Source of the DNA: Anaspis maculata
Taxonomy: Eukaryota; Arthropoda; Insecta; Coleoptera; Scraptiidae
DNA length: 64,000 nucleotides
Direction: 5' to 3'
Assembly (NCBI GenBank): GCA_949128115.1
Contig: OX421963.1
Location: forward strand, 58,523,306 to 58,587,305
Part shown: one piece after another, positions 23,741-35,869 of the stretch
How positions within the stretch are numbered: position 1 is the stretch's first letter
How the letters are laid out: the number at the start of each line of letters is the position of its first letter
Translations under genes and position numbers: made by a program
Notes under the pieces: generated by a model
Database searches by the model: none
Seen by the model: only the letters and a program-made list of their open reading frames with translations
Told to the model about the DNA's origin: nothing

Positions 23741-24690
23741 TACTACACTTCTGAGCAAAAGTTGAGGGCCACTTTTTCAAATGTGAATAACTGACAAACG
23801 CTTTTTCTGATTTTGACGAATTTTCCCACAGAGGTGGTCTTATGGTGTTGTAAAGACAAGTGTGAAGTGGCGCACTCACCAATCCATAGGTTTGTGGTAG
23901 AGAGGTCTTCGACTGTTGCTTGCAGAAATGCGTAATTTTTAGTGAAATCAAAGCATTGGATTTTGGACAAAATGGAGGTTCATCCAATAAAAAACGTCTA
24001 GTTTGCTTTGTTACAATGTTCTTAAGCAAGTACCATGCTAAGTTTGTCCATTGACATCTTTCATCTTCAAATTTTGACCATCAATCTCTTCTTATGGCTT
24101 GAACAATGTGTGAGGCACTACTTTGCGTGATTTTGGTTGCATTTAGTTCAGTCGTGTATTTCTTATGATTTTGCTTCAACGTTTTGTGATTTTGGCCACT
24201 CTTGAGCATTGACAAGAAATTAGTCATAATTTTCATCACATGCCGATAAATCACCTCTACAGTGACCAAAGAAGAAATGGTGAATTTCTTCAGTTTTTTT
24301 GGGGAAAAGACATTTACGGGGTGTCGCCAAGAGGCTAAGCGCAAAAGCGATGAGTGACAACCTTAATTGATCATTTGCCATCAATATTCAAGAGTTTAAA
24401 TAACTTTAACGCCATCAGGCCCTTTCGAATGCGAAGATGTTGAAAAATTAACTTCAAGTTTGTTGCTCTGCACTGAGTGAACCCATAGACGGATATGGAT
24501 GATGGCCATACTCAGAGATGTGTATAAGCCTTATGTTTGAATGTAGAAACCGACAAGAGCATCTGGCGACGCAAAAATTGAAAATCGATGTTTGTTTGAA
24601 CTTCTGCAGTGTGAAAAACAGCACAAATCAAATGACGTTCTCAATCGGAACTGTCGTCTTTCGTAATTGTACAGGAACTGATCAAAAAGA
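23741..24690 (+). repeat. Outer left arm of the giant foldback
   Basis: Inverted partner of 38068-39104. Short frames occur in both copies; one minus-strand reading contains LWIGECATSHLSLQ, faintly like a Copia-type protease motif, but too little is preserved to call. Confidence 0.8.
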
Positions 24691-25548
24691 TTCCTGCTCA
24701 CACCATGATAGAGCTACCCACATTCGGAATCCTGAGTGGAATGCAATCTGCATGAAACCGCTGTCCACGACGACGAAGACATCATACACGACCGCGCTAG
24801 TCGTTTCCGGTCAGGGAGATACGTGTTTTACGTTCGTCGTTTTTGACCATAGCACAGTGGTCCCGATGACGGAAAAAGCGGAACTAATTCGAATTTTGCA
24901 AAAGTTTTTGTAGGCTCCCCCAATTTTGTGAAAAGGTAAACAAAAGGCCAGGCAACCTTTTCCCAAAATTGCGGGTGGCTATTGCGGAACATTCGCGCTT
25001 TGCATCCTCTCAAAGACGACCATTATATCGTGTACGTTTCTCGTCGTCATACGTGTATTTTTTGTTCCAAGTTCGATTAGCTCCAGAAAGAATATCTCGC
25101 AACTCATCTTTGTGAAACTTAAGTGAAAAATCAACCAAGGTAGGTAGTTTCAATTTCATATTTGATTAAGTGAATCGGTCGATTATTCACTTAGTTATTG
25201 ATAGTTATTGTCGGTGGTATTATTAGAATGAACGTGCGTACAGTTTCAAGTTCCGTTAGACTTACAAAAAAAGCCCCGCGAAGCCCCGCTTTAAAAAAAT
25301 GTGCAATGGATAGCTTGAAATCTCTTCTAAAACATATCAAAAATTTGCTTGCTCATACTTGCACTTTTTTGAAATATTCCTCTGCAAAGGCGTGACATCA
25401 AAAGCGCATTAAATATGGATTTGACCCACAACAAACAAACACCACATAACTTTGTAGAAAATCAACCTTTTTGCTTGATTGTGACTGTTTATATCGTTGA
25501 CAATATTTTAAGAAGATTTCTGATACCTATTTTGCTTTCTAATTATTA

Positions 25549-26487
25549 TCAGGTTCCGAACAAAATGTTGAAAAGAAGGAACTCTTCGACATTTTACGAC
25601 CAAAAAAAAACCAGGACAGAAGTGTTCAAATCGAACATTTATATAAATTCCTGGTTAAACACTTTGAAGTAAAAGACGAAAATACATTAATGGTCCTCAG
25701 AAAGGACTGCTCCCGTTTTTGCGCCAAAGTTTATCAAAAACTTGACAAATGTTCTATAGAGTTGTTGATAGATTTCTGTACCAAAATAAAACCTGGCTGG
25801 ATGAAAGCTTTGTTTTCAAATTGGCGGAGACAAGAACAGCCAGAGGAAGGACTACCGGTCGTCCAAAATAATCCTTTTCAGAAATATCTGAAAAAGTCAA
25901 GCGAAAACGAGTTGCCAATTTAACAGATGAGAGAACTAACTTCTGCTGCGAAGAAGAGTCTCAAGGAAGAGGGCCATGAAGCAGCTTCAAAGCTGATATC
26001 GGAAGCTGTATTCACAACCCCTACTCGGGCTGACAAAATTAAAACTTCATGGATCAAAAGTCAGCAGCAAAAAAATATTTCCCCGTTTACCAAAGACGAA
26101 GACGTCTCTCTAGTGGTAGAGGCAAAATTGTCGAAGCATCAATATTTTCTGATACGACAAGAAGCAAAAAAGAGAAATTGTGACATTTAACCTTCATACA
26201 ATAAGGTTTTGGAGACTAAGAGGAGGTGCTACCCTTCAGAAGACGCCATCACCGTTACAGAAACCTCCGCAGAAATTCAACTTCTACAAATTTATTACAA
26301 AGGCTTCTAATTTCGTCAGATCCACTGACTACAACTTGAAGGCAACTGCCGAAGAAAAAAATATCGAATATTCTAGTTGAAGTGATTCACAACAGAGCTA
26401 GCTGATGCAGGGCCTATGACTTCCAAATCGGCTGCCACAGGAACCGGCGAAACGGAGACAGACGAATCTTCAACAGACAGTGAATAA
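25549..26487 (+). pseudogene. Broken Transib transposase (N-terminal part joined to acidic C-terminal tail)
   Basis: One frame runs from a plausible splice acceptor (TATCAG at about 25547-25552) to a stop at 26485-26487. It carries QNVEKKELFDILRPKK, then residues such as CSIELLIDFCTKIKPGW, then SLVVEAKLSKHQYFLIR and, just after, a CDI-stop-PSYNKV block and KRRCYP. Conserved words of the type SKxQYxxxR...DIYPSYxKV...CYP are, as I recall, found in Transib N-terminal regions. In-frame stops lie at 25921-25923 and at 26188-26190, where a tyrosine codon is expected; more follow after 26300. The final segment ends TGETETDESSTDSE. The DDE catalytic core that should separate these blocks is missing, so it cannot encode a transposase. 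Confidence 0.6.
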
Positions 26488-26511
26488 ATAGCAAATAAAA
26501 AGCTGAAATCA

Positions 26512-26885
26512 GTTTTTTTTCTGTTAAACCACCCCTTCTAGAGACCACCTCTCAAAATTGAATCAAATAAACATATAAAATTTGGTTTGGTATTTCTCCT
26601 ATGATTCTCGTCAGCTTTCAAAGCAATTCCACCAAAAAAACCGGATTTTTTGTTGAACCACCCCTCCTTAAAACTACCCTTCGTAACATGATTTTTTTTA
26701 GTATTTTTCTCATGATTCTTGTCACTTTTTTAAGCCATTCCGCAAATAAAAAAGCTCTAATCTGATTATTTTCTCAACCACCCCTTCTAAAAACCACCCC
26801 TTTGTGGCAAGATTTTTTTAAATATTTTTCTCATGATTTTGGACCGCTGATGAGGCGATTAAGCAAAAAAAATTAATTAGTTCCG
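26512..26885 (+). repeat. Three degenerate tandem units of about 120 bp
   Basis: Units beginning near 26520, 26645 and 26770 share AACCACCCCT, a second ACCACC/ACTACCC word and TTTTTCTCATGATTCT. They lie just inside the right end of the Transib-like element, and may be subterminal repeats. Confidence 0.75.
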
Positions 26886-26916
26886 TTTTTTCGGTCATCG
26901 GGACCACTGTGCATAG

Positions 26917-28075
26917 TCTAGGCCACTTTTCTCAAAAGGCGTCTAGAAACCGGTCCTAGAAGCAAATCATATAACATTTTGGCAACAAGCGGTTTTTCAC
27001 TAAATGGACCCTGCTGAATCTGAAAATCTATGTTGCCACCGCGAAATTTGGACCGTTAGGCCCCCAGGGCTCCATTTTCGACATTTCGGGGCATTTTGGT
27101 TTTCTCCGGTTTTTTCAGTTCAACAGGTCATATCTCGGAGACCGTAACAGATAAAATGAAAATTCTTCCACTGTTGCCTTGCCTCATGATTACTGAAAGC
27201 CTCCTATGCACTTTCCGTTCTTAATTTCTGACAATTACATCTACAGATCATCAAGATCAGAAGAGATGCAAAAACACAACACAAAAACTTCGACCTATGG
27301 GGAGCTATGTGAAATGTTGAAAATAAGCCCATATATATGCGAGACCATATGTAGAGAAAGCTTCGAATAAGTTTTTGGCAAAGTTACATTACAACAGGCC
27401 TTTTGGTTCAGCAGTTATGATTTTTTGAAAATCGATGTAGGGAAAGTGCGCGCTGTTTTGGGGGAGTGTCGGTCATTTGACCGAATAAGCTGACATCGGC
27501 CCGCAGTACAGCGGCGAGGCTAGCAGTTCGTTCTCTTACTCTCAAAATTTGCTCTGTATGAATATTGATGATCATTTCACTATGTTTGATTACGAATATG
27601 ACTATGTACCTACCTATATGTATGCGAACCAAAGCACAAAGATCCATGGCCCATAATCTATCGCTGGTTTAGGTACTCTCATGACCGGGCCGGGCTGAAT
27701 GGCACATCGCACTATTTTGAGCAATAAGCGGTCTTCGGGTAGGTAGTTTTATTGATATTATTGCGGCATCTACAAGAGCGGTTGATTCAGCCGGTTTTAC
27801 ATCCACAAGACAAGATGTTGATCTATACTTTCGGTAATGGGTCTAGCGTCGTCAATAAGGATCAAGTTCCGTGCTCCGTTTTTTTCCAGCCACAGTTTTC
27901 AGGAAGTAGTTAGACTGAGTCGCAGATATTCGCGTTGTACCACACTGCTGCCTGCCAGTGACTTCACTGGATATGAAGTCGGGCTGCATAACTTGTTGGG
28001 ATAGAGCTTCAGGCTTTTTGACTGTCCCAGAAAGGACATGCCTGGCGATATCAGTCCTTCTTTCAACTGAATTTT
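26917..28075 (+). repeat. Inner left arm of the giant foldback
   Basis: Inverted copy of 28672-29822. A minus-strand frame at 27852-28127 (with TDIARHVLSGTVKKPEALSQ) is mirrored on the plus strand near 28690, ending early there. The words look protein-like but match nothing I know; this may be a captured gene piece. Confidence 0.85.
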
Positions 28076-28671
28076 TTAGTTTTGAAATCTGCGATAGGTA
28101 AATTTCTCTGCCTGCTTTGTATGCCATCCGAAGCGCCGCTGTAAGATATTTCTATGGCCTTGCTGAACTATTTTGTTGGTATTTTTCGATGCAACAACTT
28201 TTCGTCAGTCGCCGAGGATGAATGTATGATTCTTTTGCAAAGGTTGATGGTGGCTACTGTTGGGCTTTTGAGTTTAGTTATCCGATATCTGTGCAAGACG
28301 ATCTTCAACTAAGCTCTTCACTTGCTCTAGTTCTTGTCGGTGTGCTTCCAACATGAGCCTGTTACTTGTTCCAATATCTTTGGCAGAAATCACCGGAAAA
28401 CTTTATCGCTGGAAGAAAAACAAAGTATATCTACTTGCTCCGCACGCATTCACGAGATGTGATGTGACATCATTTATTACGACAATCACGGAGACAAGTG
28501 CTCTTTAAATATTTGCTAAGTATCACGGACGTTATTTTTGAACTTGGAGGCTATGCCACTAACGGAAGATGACATCTCTGAGGCATAGAGATTCATCACA
28601 AAGCTTTATAAAGTAAAACTAAATTCAAAAGGTCTTCCAAATAACTGACCAGAAATCTTTTTTAGGTAAAA
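28076..28671. other. Unpaired centre of the giant foldback
   Basis: About 600 bp of single-copy sequence between the arms. No gene recognised. Confidence 0.6.
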
Positions 28672-29822
28672 GATTCAGTTGAAATAAGGACTGATATCGC
28701 CAGGCATGTCCTTTCTGGGACACCCAAAAAGCCTGAAGCTCTATCCCAACAAGTTATGCAGCCCGACTTCATATCCAGCGGAGTCACTGGCAGGCAGCAG
28801 TGTGGTACAACGCGAATATCTGCGACTCAGTCTTACTACTTCCTGAAAACTGTGGCTGGAAAAAAAACGGAGCACGGAACTTGATCCTTATTGACGACGC
28901 TAGACCCCTAACCGAAAGTATAGATCAACATCTTGTCTTGTGGATGTAAAACCGGCTGAATCAACCGTTCTTGTAGATGCCGCAATAATATCAATAAAAC
29001 TACCTACCCGAAGACCGCTTATTGCTCAAAATAGTGTGATGTGCCATTCTGCCCGGCCCGGTCATGAGAGTATACCTAAACCAGCGATAGATTATGGGTC
29101 ATGGATCTTTGTGCTTTGGTTCGCATACATATAGGTAGGTACATAGTCATATTCGTAATCGAACATAGTGAAATGATCATTGATATCCATACAGAGCAAA
29201 TTTTGAGAGTAAGAGAACGAACTGCTAGCCTCGCCGCTGAACTGCGGGCCGATGTCAGCTTATTCGGTCAAATGATCGACACTCCCCCCAAAACAGCGCG
29301 CACTTTCCCTACATCGATTTTCAAAAAATCATAACTGCTGAACCAAAAGGCCTGTTGTAACGTAACTTTGCCAAAAACTTATTCGAAGCTTTCTCTACAT
29401 ATGGTCTTGCATATATATGGGCTTATTTTCAACATTTCACATAGCTCTCCATAGGTCGAAGTTTTTGTGTCGTGTTTTTGCATCTCTTCTGATCTTGATG
29501 ATCTGTAGATGTAATTGTCAGAAATTGAGAACGGAAAGTGCATAGGAGGCTTTCAGTAATCATAAGGCAAGGCAACAGTGGAAGAATTTTTATTTTATCT
29601 GTTACGGTCTTCGAGATATGACCTGTTGAACTGAAAAAAACGGAGAAAACCAAAATGCCCCAAAATGTTGAAAATGGGGCCCTGGGGGCCTAACGGTTCA
29701 AATTTCGGGGTGACAACATGGATTTTTAGATTCAGCAGGGTCCATTTAGTAAAAACCCGCTTGTTGCCAAAATGTTATATGATTTGCTTCTAGGCCCAGA
29801 AAAAACTGGAAAGTGTCCTAGT
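28672..29822 (-). repeat. Inner right arm of the giant foldback
   Basis: Inverted copy of 26917-28075. The arm ends at CCTAGTCTA, matching TAGTCTAGG at 26917 just outside the Transib target duplication. That indicates the left arm was intact before the Transib inserted. Confidence 0.85.
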
Positions 29823-30079
29823 CTACCAGGGGCCCTATTCCTACGGGCGAAGCGGTTGTTCGCTTCGCCTGAGATCCCGCCGTTGCTACGTGACGCGCCG
29901 TCCGCCTGGCTTCCGCATGCCATGGGTCATGCGAAGAGCGGTGCGTGCAACCCTCGTGCAACCTTTGCAGTGTTCCCAAGGTTCCCTGATAAAAAGCACC
30001 AATTAAAAAGACATTTCCACCAAAAAAATCTGAAAACTGTCGCAAGTGACAGAAATGTCAGTAACAAAATTTCGGTTGC

Positions 30080-30226
30080 GGTATTTTCGCCCGACACTGG
30101 GTTCGCCCGACACGAAAGTCAATGTTAGACTGTTGGCAGCATTGTGACATTTCGACTCGAAATTCAGCGGGAAGGATGCATTTGTTGCAGGGACGGCAAC
30201 AAGGCAATGTGTCGGGTGAAAATACC
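30080..30226. mobile_element. Mini-copy of the 30074-37355 termini
   Basis: GGTATTTTCGCCCGACA at 30080 is followed 130 bp later by TGTCGGGTGAAAATACC ending at 30226. So the left end of the large element alone forms a 147-bp MITE-like unit with both inverted ends. Confidence 0.7.
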
Positions 30227-31249
30227 CGTCACACGTGACCAAGGCCAACACCACGGTGGAAAACCAGTTTCAGGGGCAGGTTTCCAAAACCCAAAAATCT
30301 TATTTGCGTTTATCCATCTATGCGTTTTAGATGGATAAAAAGATAAAGGTGGACTTCAGTGTCAAGAGCACTCGAAAGCTCAGTGGGTTTTTATTTCACA
30401 CAACCCCCGCATATGATAAGAATAAAAACCAAACTTAAATACCTAAGGGGCAATAGACCAAGGGGTGCCTCGGCTTTTGCCAATATTGCCATGTTGGTGT
30501 CATGATCATAGAGCAGGGTTTCTTGACCTTTTCCTAGTCATGGACCCTCGCATGGACCCCTCTTAAAATTTTAGAGAGCTTTTACACCGGACCCTTAATT
30601 TCTCGAAAGTAAAACGCGGTTCAACATTTTTACCACCTTTTATATTGTTTTCGCTTATAAACTTTACATACAGGTGATTTTTAAAAAGGACCCACCCACG
30701 CACCTCCAATTTCTCGCTGCACTTTTTTTTGCGAGAAAAAAGCTGCCACAGGTCGATTTGCTTTTTTGAGGGGCTTTTTGACTAACACGACACACGTTAT
30801 TTTCAATATAATTATCTTACCTTATTATTCGTTCCACGACCGTCCACCCTTTTAGGTATTAGGGTGACTATACCCTTTTTGGATTTCAAATGGGAATATA
30901 GAGGTCGAACGTCGAACTGCAAATCATTTTTGAAGGTCATCTAAATTCCCTTCACAACAATTTCGAAAAAATTAGAATCAAACAAAGCCCGCGCGTTCTG
31001 AAATAGGTATACCTACAGGTGTTAGCAAGTTTGGGGTAGAAAATTGAACAGCAGGGTAGGGAAATGTTCCAAAAGTGCCAGAAAAATATATTCAGAAAAA
31101 TGTTGAAAAAAAGTATGATTTTTATTTTTTTAAATAAAATAAATATCAAGTTCGTGGGTCAAAAGTTGGTCCTTCGACCCCTTTTTATTTTCGTAATTTT
31201 GAAAAAATAATTCAGTAAACTTCTTTAAGTTTACTAGATCCGCCTCTAT
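30227..31249. other. No gene recognised
   Basis: A+T-rich. CAGGGTTTCTTGACC at about 30515 resembles a hAT-type terminus, but no partner end was found. Confidence 0.4.
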
Positions 31250-31870
31250 ATTTTTTAGCAGTTTTGTGTTCAGCTTTCTCAACTGTCTTATAATGTCTCT
31301 ATTTTTTTTTGTGTTACTGTAATATGTAGGATGAGCGAGAGGAAATTATTTATATGATATTCTGGTATGAAGCCAGATATTCCACGATTCCACTTTAGAT
31401 TTCTTTTTGCGCTTAAGCCATTTTTCTTTGTTCGACAATATTCAGACTGACTAACTGAAAGCTGCGTACTATTTGGCTTGTCTCTTATTCATCACGGCCG
31501 ACCTAGTTTTTGAAAAAAAAGTCAAAAAAAATTGCAAATTTCGTAAAAACTTCCGATTATGTATTTCGAAAAGTGTATGAAGTTTAAATGTGGTAAAGAC
31601 CATTTAAAAAAAAATAAGTTATGATACTTTGAAAATTAAAAAGTTCAATTTTTTGTGAATTTTTTCAAGCAAACTGTGAAAATGCGATTTTTCCAGTTTT
31701 TAATTTTTAGTTGCTAGTACTGCCATACAATTTAAAAACAAAATACAGGCATAAGACAATTGAAAAAGCTGAACACGAAAATGCAAAAAATATCTGGTGT
31801 TCCATTTAAAAAAATTGACTTTTTGTTAATTCCATCAATATAGAAACACCTGATAGCCGAAAATAGTTTT
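31250..31870. mobile_element. Diverged relative of the 5777-6635 palindromic element
   Basis: Two inverted halves share with 5777-6635 the order of words GTACTGCCA, AAAACAAAATACAG, GAAAAAGCTGAACACGAAAA and GGTGTTCCATTT. Ends are worn. Confidence 0.6.
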
Positions 31871-31987
31871 AGGTCATAGGTCTCATTAAAACCATGTAAC
31901 TTTTTTCTTACATCTTTTTTTCTACTTGAACGGTAAGACCGCTATGGGATAATTACGCTAGGATGGACCACTCTGTGTACAAGAAAG

Positions 31988-32556
31988 TACACCGTATAAA
32001 AAAAATCATCCTAATTTTTGAGTGTGAAATATTGAAGGTAGGTATACTTTTACCCTGCTGCTGCAGTGGGCATTGTCATTCCATTTTCTTCAGTGCCACC
32101 GCGCTTGAGCATCATTTTATTCAGTGGTCAGCAGGTCACCACTATTCCCAACAGCATTAGCGAAAAACCGCCAACCAGTTGACGATTTTCGCTACAATGC
32201 TGGAACATTTTTTGACAAAAAACAATTATCAACTGTTTTATAATTTTGAGAGACGTAGAAAATTAAATATATGCCTATTTTTTTTTAAAGTCACTGAGAA
32301 AGAAAAATATATTTTTTTTTACATAATTGAAAAACTGTATTACATTTTCTAACACACACTCAGTACACCGTATACAAAAAATTGAGTTTTCATCTCAATT
32401 TTTGAGGGAGAAATATTGAAGATACTTCCACCCTGCTGCTGCGGTGGGCATTGTCATTCCATTTTCTTAAGCACCGCCGCGCTTGGGCATCATTTTCTTC
32501 AGTAGCCACCACTATACCTAACAGCATTAGCGAAAAAACGCCAACCAGTTGACAGC
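31988..32556 (+). repeat. Two direct copies of a roughly 200-bp unit
   Basis: Copy 1 (31988-32193) and copy 2 (about 32360-32556) share AGTACACCGTATA, CCCTGCTGCTGC, GGGCATTGTCATTCCATTTT and CGCCAACCAGTTGAC. The intervening 165 bp is A+T-rich. Family unknown. Confidence 0.85.
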
Positions 32557-32868
32557 TGAGTCTTTGTAAAGTTCCCTGGAAGGTCCGCTACAACGTACGA
32601 CTGGAGAGTTTAAGCGCTATTTCTGGGACACCTGTATATTCCACAAAACTTGATAAACACTTTAGGACAGGACAGAACTTTGAAAGTCACTACAGACTAA
32701 ATAGTGCCGGACCATGGAATACCTAACAGAAAAAATCAACATGCGGGAGGTTTGGTCAATGTATGATGTATAGAATATGGCTGAGACATAACAATGATCG
32801 ATGATGGTTTATGGCTATATGTCATGTCCAAACTATCCCACAGTAGGGTTCGTGCACGCAGTAGCAAT

Positions 32869-33056
32869 GCGTGCTTTCCACCTAGCCCCAAGTTCGGTAC
32901 ACTTGCCATTTACGCATGTGCGGGTACCAAACGGTGCTTTCCATCTACGTGTTCCTACTCGGTTCTGCGCCGTAAGCCAAACGGAAAGCACCGTTTGGAA
33001 CCCGCACATGCGTAAATGGTAGGTGTACCGAACTTGAGGCTAGGTGGAAAGCACGC
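32869..33056. mobile_element. 188-bp palindromic MITE with 3-bp duplication
   Basis: GCGTGCTTTCCACCTAGCC at 32869 pairs with its complement ending at 33056; the arms of about 75 bp include TTTACGCATGTGCGGG. AAT flanks both sides (32866-32868, 33057-33059), as expected for a 3-bp target duplication such as PIF/Harbinger makes. Confidence 0.85.
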
Positions 33057-33319
33057 AATATACCTAATCATTCAAAAAATTCTCCTAAAATTATCCTCAG
33101 TTTGATAGCACATCAAAATTGAAATTGTGACTTTGTTTGACCGTCTGGAATAGCGTTTGAGTGATTTGAATCAAATTTTCAAAAATATTCATGAAAAATT
33201 TCTGTTGATGATAATTCTTTTTCGAATCAGCTAAATTAGTGCCAAACAATTTGGGAATCTCATTTTGTAGCATTTTTGAATTTATTTAGTTTCTGCATGG
33301 ATATGACATCAGATTTTGA

Positions 33320-33640
33320 ATCTATACAGGATGACTTTTTTAACAGAAACTCGAAAAACAAAATTTTGGGTACGGTCCTGTATTTATTTTATAAGTGAAT
33401 AGGGCGCTACAAAGGCTTTCGGTTCTAAAATACACCTGCAAAATTTCAATAGGTTCTATTGATGTATTCCTGAGATATGGCCAATCAAACTTTTCGGTTG
33501 AACACATAAATCACCCTGTATATCGGAAACGGGGGACGTCAGGAAAATTTCGAAGGCAGATTCTGATTTGCCTCGAGAAAAGTACATCTACCCTTGAACT
33601 TTGTCGGTTACTTCGTGGAACACCTGTATAGACCGCCTCA
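33320..33640. repeat. Relic with CACCCTGTATA termini
   Basis: ATACAGGATGAC (about 33326), ATCACCCTGTATA (about 33510) and ACCTGTATAG (about 33621) are worn copies of the end sequence seen at 5777, 6635, 45390 and 62316. Internal words resemble those at 45200-45400. No complete element can be delimited. Confidence 0.5.
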
Positions 33641-33770
33641 TATAGGCGGTTCCCTTTACTCGCAGCTCGTACGCAGGTCTTCCTATAGACTAAATAGCTC
33701 ACTGGTTCAATTGGCTGTTTAAGCGGGAGCGCTTATCGATCGGGCTGGCTGGGCTTGGGGTTGACTGGTT
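33622..33770 (+). repeat. Dispersed repeat with tRNA-like words, copy 1
   Basis: Matches 51622-51764 directly. It contains TAGCTCACTGG, which fits a Pol III A box, and GGTTCAATTGG, which is close to a B box but overlaps it, so a real tRNA-derived SINE is not established. Confidence 0.8.
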
Positions 33771-33867
33771 AAATGAGAATTAAGAATGGCTATAGTAGGC
33801 AGAGCGCTATATCCTTTCTCTTTTCAAATTGACCTCAACTTTATAATTTTGGAATTTGAGGCGCTAT

Positions 33868-34103
33868 GGATTCACAAATTCTTACTGGTAGAGGATGGTT
33901 CATTATTCTTGCCATGTGAAAATTTCTCTGCGATTGGACATGATGGGTCGTTTTCTTGAACGGTTCCCAAAGGGTTTTTGGAAGGAATAAAGAACCGTTT
34001 TCAAGAAAACGACTAATCCACTCGCAGTGGAATTTTGACATGGCAAAGATAATGATCCATTTTGATCTGTTATTCTCTACCATTAACGAATTGTGAAACT
34101 GCA
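33868..34103. mobile_element. 236-bp hairpin element
   Basis: The arms 33868-33967 and about 33990-34103 are inverted copies with scattered differences (shared GTCGTTTTCTTGAA, TTGCCATGT, TGGTAGAG). Non-coding. Confidence 0.7.
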
Positions 34104-34157
34104 TAATAAACGACTCCTCAAGTTTAAAAATTAAAAATTATGTAACATCAAAATTGG

Positions 34158-34427
34158 AATATAAATTTGATTTGAGCTTGAAGTCTTTCCACAAGGTTTT
34201 TTAATATTTTATTAAAAAAATTTTTTTTTTCCCGAAAAACACAATATCTAGAAACCACTATTATTACACTATTCAGAATTTATTTATATATTAATTTTAT
34301 TGTAGCCCTCCTTGTACAAGCCCCGTTGATGCCAACCAGCTTGGCGAAACCGGTCGGCAACCCTAAAGAAAAATAAAATAATTAAAAACCTTGTGGGAAG
34401 ACTTCAAGCTCAAATCAAATTTATACA
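34158..34427. mobile_element. 270-bp hairpin element
   Basis: ATAAATTTGATTTGAGCTTG at about 34161 pairs with its complement ending near 34427; arms about 48 bp with one mismatch. The loop is A+T-rich with a G+C patch at about 34320-34360. Confidence 0.85.
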
Positions 34428-35644
34428 ACTACCTATTCCACTTCAAGATTATGGAGCCCTTCTACATTAAATCAAAATTGGAAGTTTTGAAGCGCGAGGA
34501 TCCCAACCTTGTAACGAAGCTTTAATTTACGATATTTACAATGAATTGATTTGGAAAAGGCTGATTTAAAGTTTTCCCGGAAAGTTCAGATTTTCTCCGG
34601 GAAGAAGAAACACGACTAAAACATGAAATTTTAGCCTGTAGTCCTGGATTTCCACCATTTCCCGGTCGGACGCTACGAATTTTCAAAGTTTTCCCATGCC
34701 ATTGATTACTCGATCGGGATGGCCATCGATCAGATTTTAATCAGAATGACGCATCGTTCGGTGCTAGGCACTATAGGGAGAAGAAATCCTTGCCTGAGGA
34801 ATGAGATAAACTTACTCGAGAGAGGAACTTTTTTCGAAATATTCCGACTGAAATCGAAAGTTTATTGCATTAGCTTTCTGATTCCCTGGTCTTGAGCTCC
34901 GCCACTTGAAACTCGTGAGCAGAGGAAATTGGTTAACAGATGAGATATCGTACCTACGCTACTTTTTGATGTATTTTGAATTAGTATATTTTATTCATAG
35001 GTGTTATAATGTATATGATCAATTATTGATAAACGTATTATTATTTTTTTTGAGGAAGGAGGAATTTTTGAAATCTGACCAATGATTTTCGATTCCTCCC
35101 TCCGGGAAAAACTCCAAATTTTCCAACCTTTGATCCCGTAAACAGATTTTCACCAATTTTTTTTTTCAAGGAATATGTCATTGGTTCTTGGTCATTTCCC
35201 AACAATTTCTTTTCCCAATTTTCCCGTGATTTGCTGTAGGTAGAATATCAATGGCGATTTAAGGCTGTGACGCAAGAGACTAAAAGAAGACTCTTTTAAT
35301 TTAACATAGATCGGATCCCAGATGAATCATCTAAATGTCCGATATCACAAAGTTGTTATCAAATTCTATTAAATTTATAACGTGGAATAAAATGCAAACC
35401 CAGTCAAGTACTCCAAGAAAAAAATTACCGGATGATAGCAAGATATATATTTAAGATTTAAGTTTAAGCTTTTCAGAACAAAATACAATTTGTTATTAGC
35501 ACGTCAAAATAAATATAATGAAGTATAACATAAAATATAAGTAGATAATATATAGATATAGAACAATCATAGCCTTATGACTCAGGCACAACAGTAAATC
35601 TGTCTCTTAGAAATTCGTCTATCCTGTTATAAACTCTCTCACCG
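34428..35644. other. No gene recognised
   Basis: A+T-rich sequence of the 7.3-kb insert interior. A short match to 8010-8060 lies at about 34650-34700. Confidence 0.5.
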
Positions 35645-35780
35645 CTGGTTCAGCTAAAAGTTTATGAGAGTCAACTTTAATCTGAGTTAGTTGCTAAGCA
35701 ACTGGCCATGCTATTGGCTGTGTCATAACATCTAACTCAGATTAAAGTTCAGTTGCTTATAAAGCTTTTGGTGGAACCTG
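35645..35780. mobile_element. 136-bp hairpin element
   Basis: AACTTTAATCTGAGTTAG (about 35673-35690) pairs with its complement (about 35731-35748), and weaker pairing extends outward to CTGGTTC / GGAACC. Non-coding. Confidence 0.75.
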
Positions 35781-35869
35781 CAGTCAGTTAACAAACTTTC
35801 AAGTTTTTTTTTCAAGTTGATTGGGTAGGTACATAATTTTTCTTAATTTTTTGTCAACAGCTTCAACTA

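Larger units (their letters stand above)
24853..26911 (+). mobile_element. Transib-like (RAG1-type) DNA transposon, internally deleted
   Basis: Both ends start CACAGTGGTCCCGATGAC and continue as about 45-bp inverted repeats. A perfect 5-bp duplication, CATAG, flanks the element (24848-24852, 26912-26916). CACAGTGG-type termini and 5-bp duplications are the signature of Transib, the superfamily related to RAG1. The heptamer CACAGTG equals the consensus V(D)J recombination signal heptamer. At 2.06 kb it is shorter than autonomous Transibs (about 3-4 kb) and holds only a broken N-terminal transposase relic. Confidence 0.8.

Noticed and set aside
23741..24029. Possible Copia-type protease remnant (LWIGECATSHLSLQ)
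   Set aside because: The similarity to the D-S/T-G-A-T-H-M pattern is partial and the surrounding frame is broken; not enough for an annotation.
24518..24913. 131-codon plus frame
   Set aside because: Spans the foldback arm, its unpaired segment and the Transib left end, so it crosses element boundaries and cannot be one gene.
30515..30530. hAT terminus CAGGGTTTCTTGACC
   Set aside because: No inverted partner or 8-bp duplication located; could be chance.
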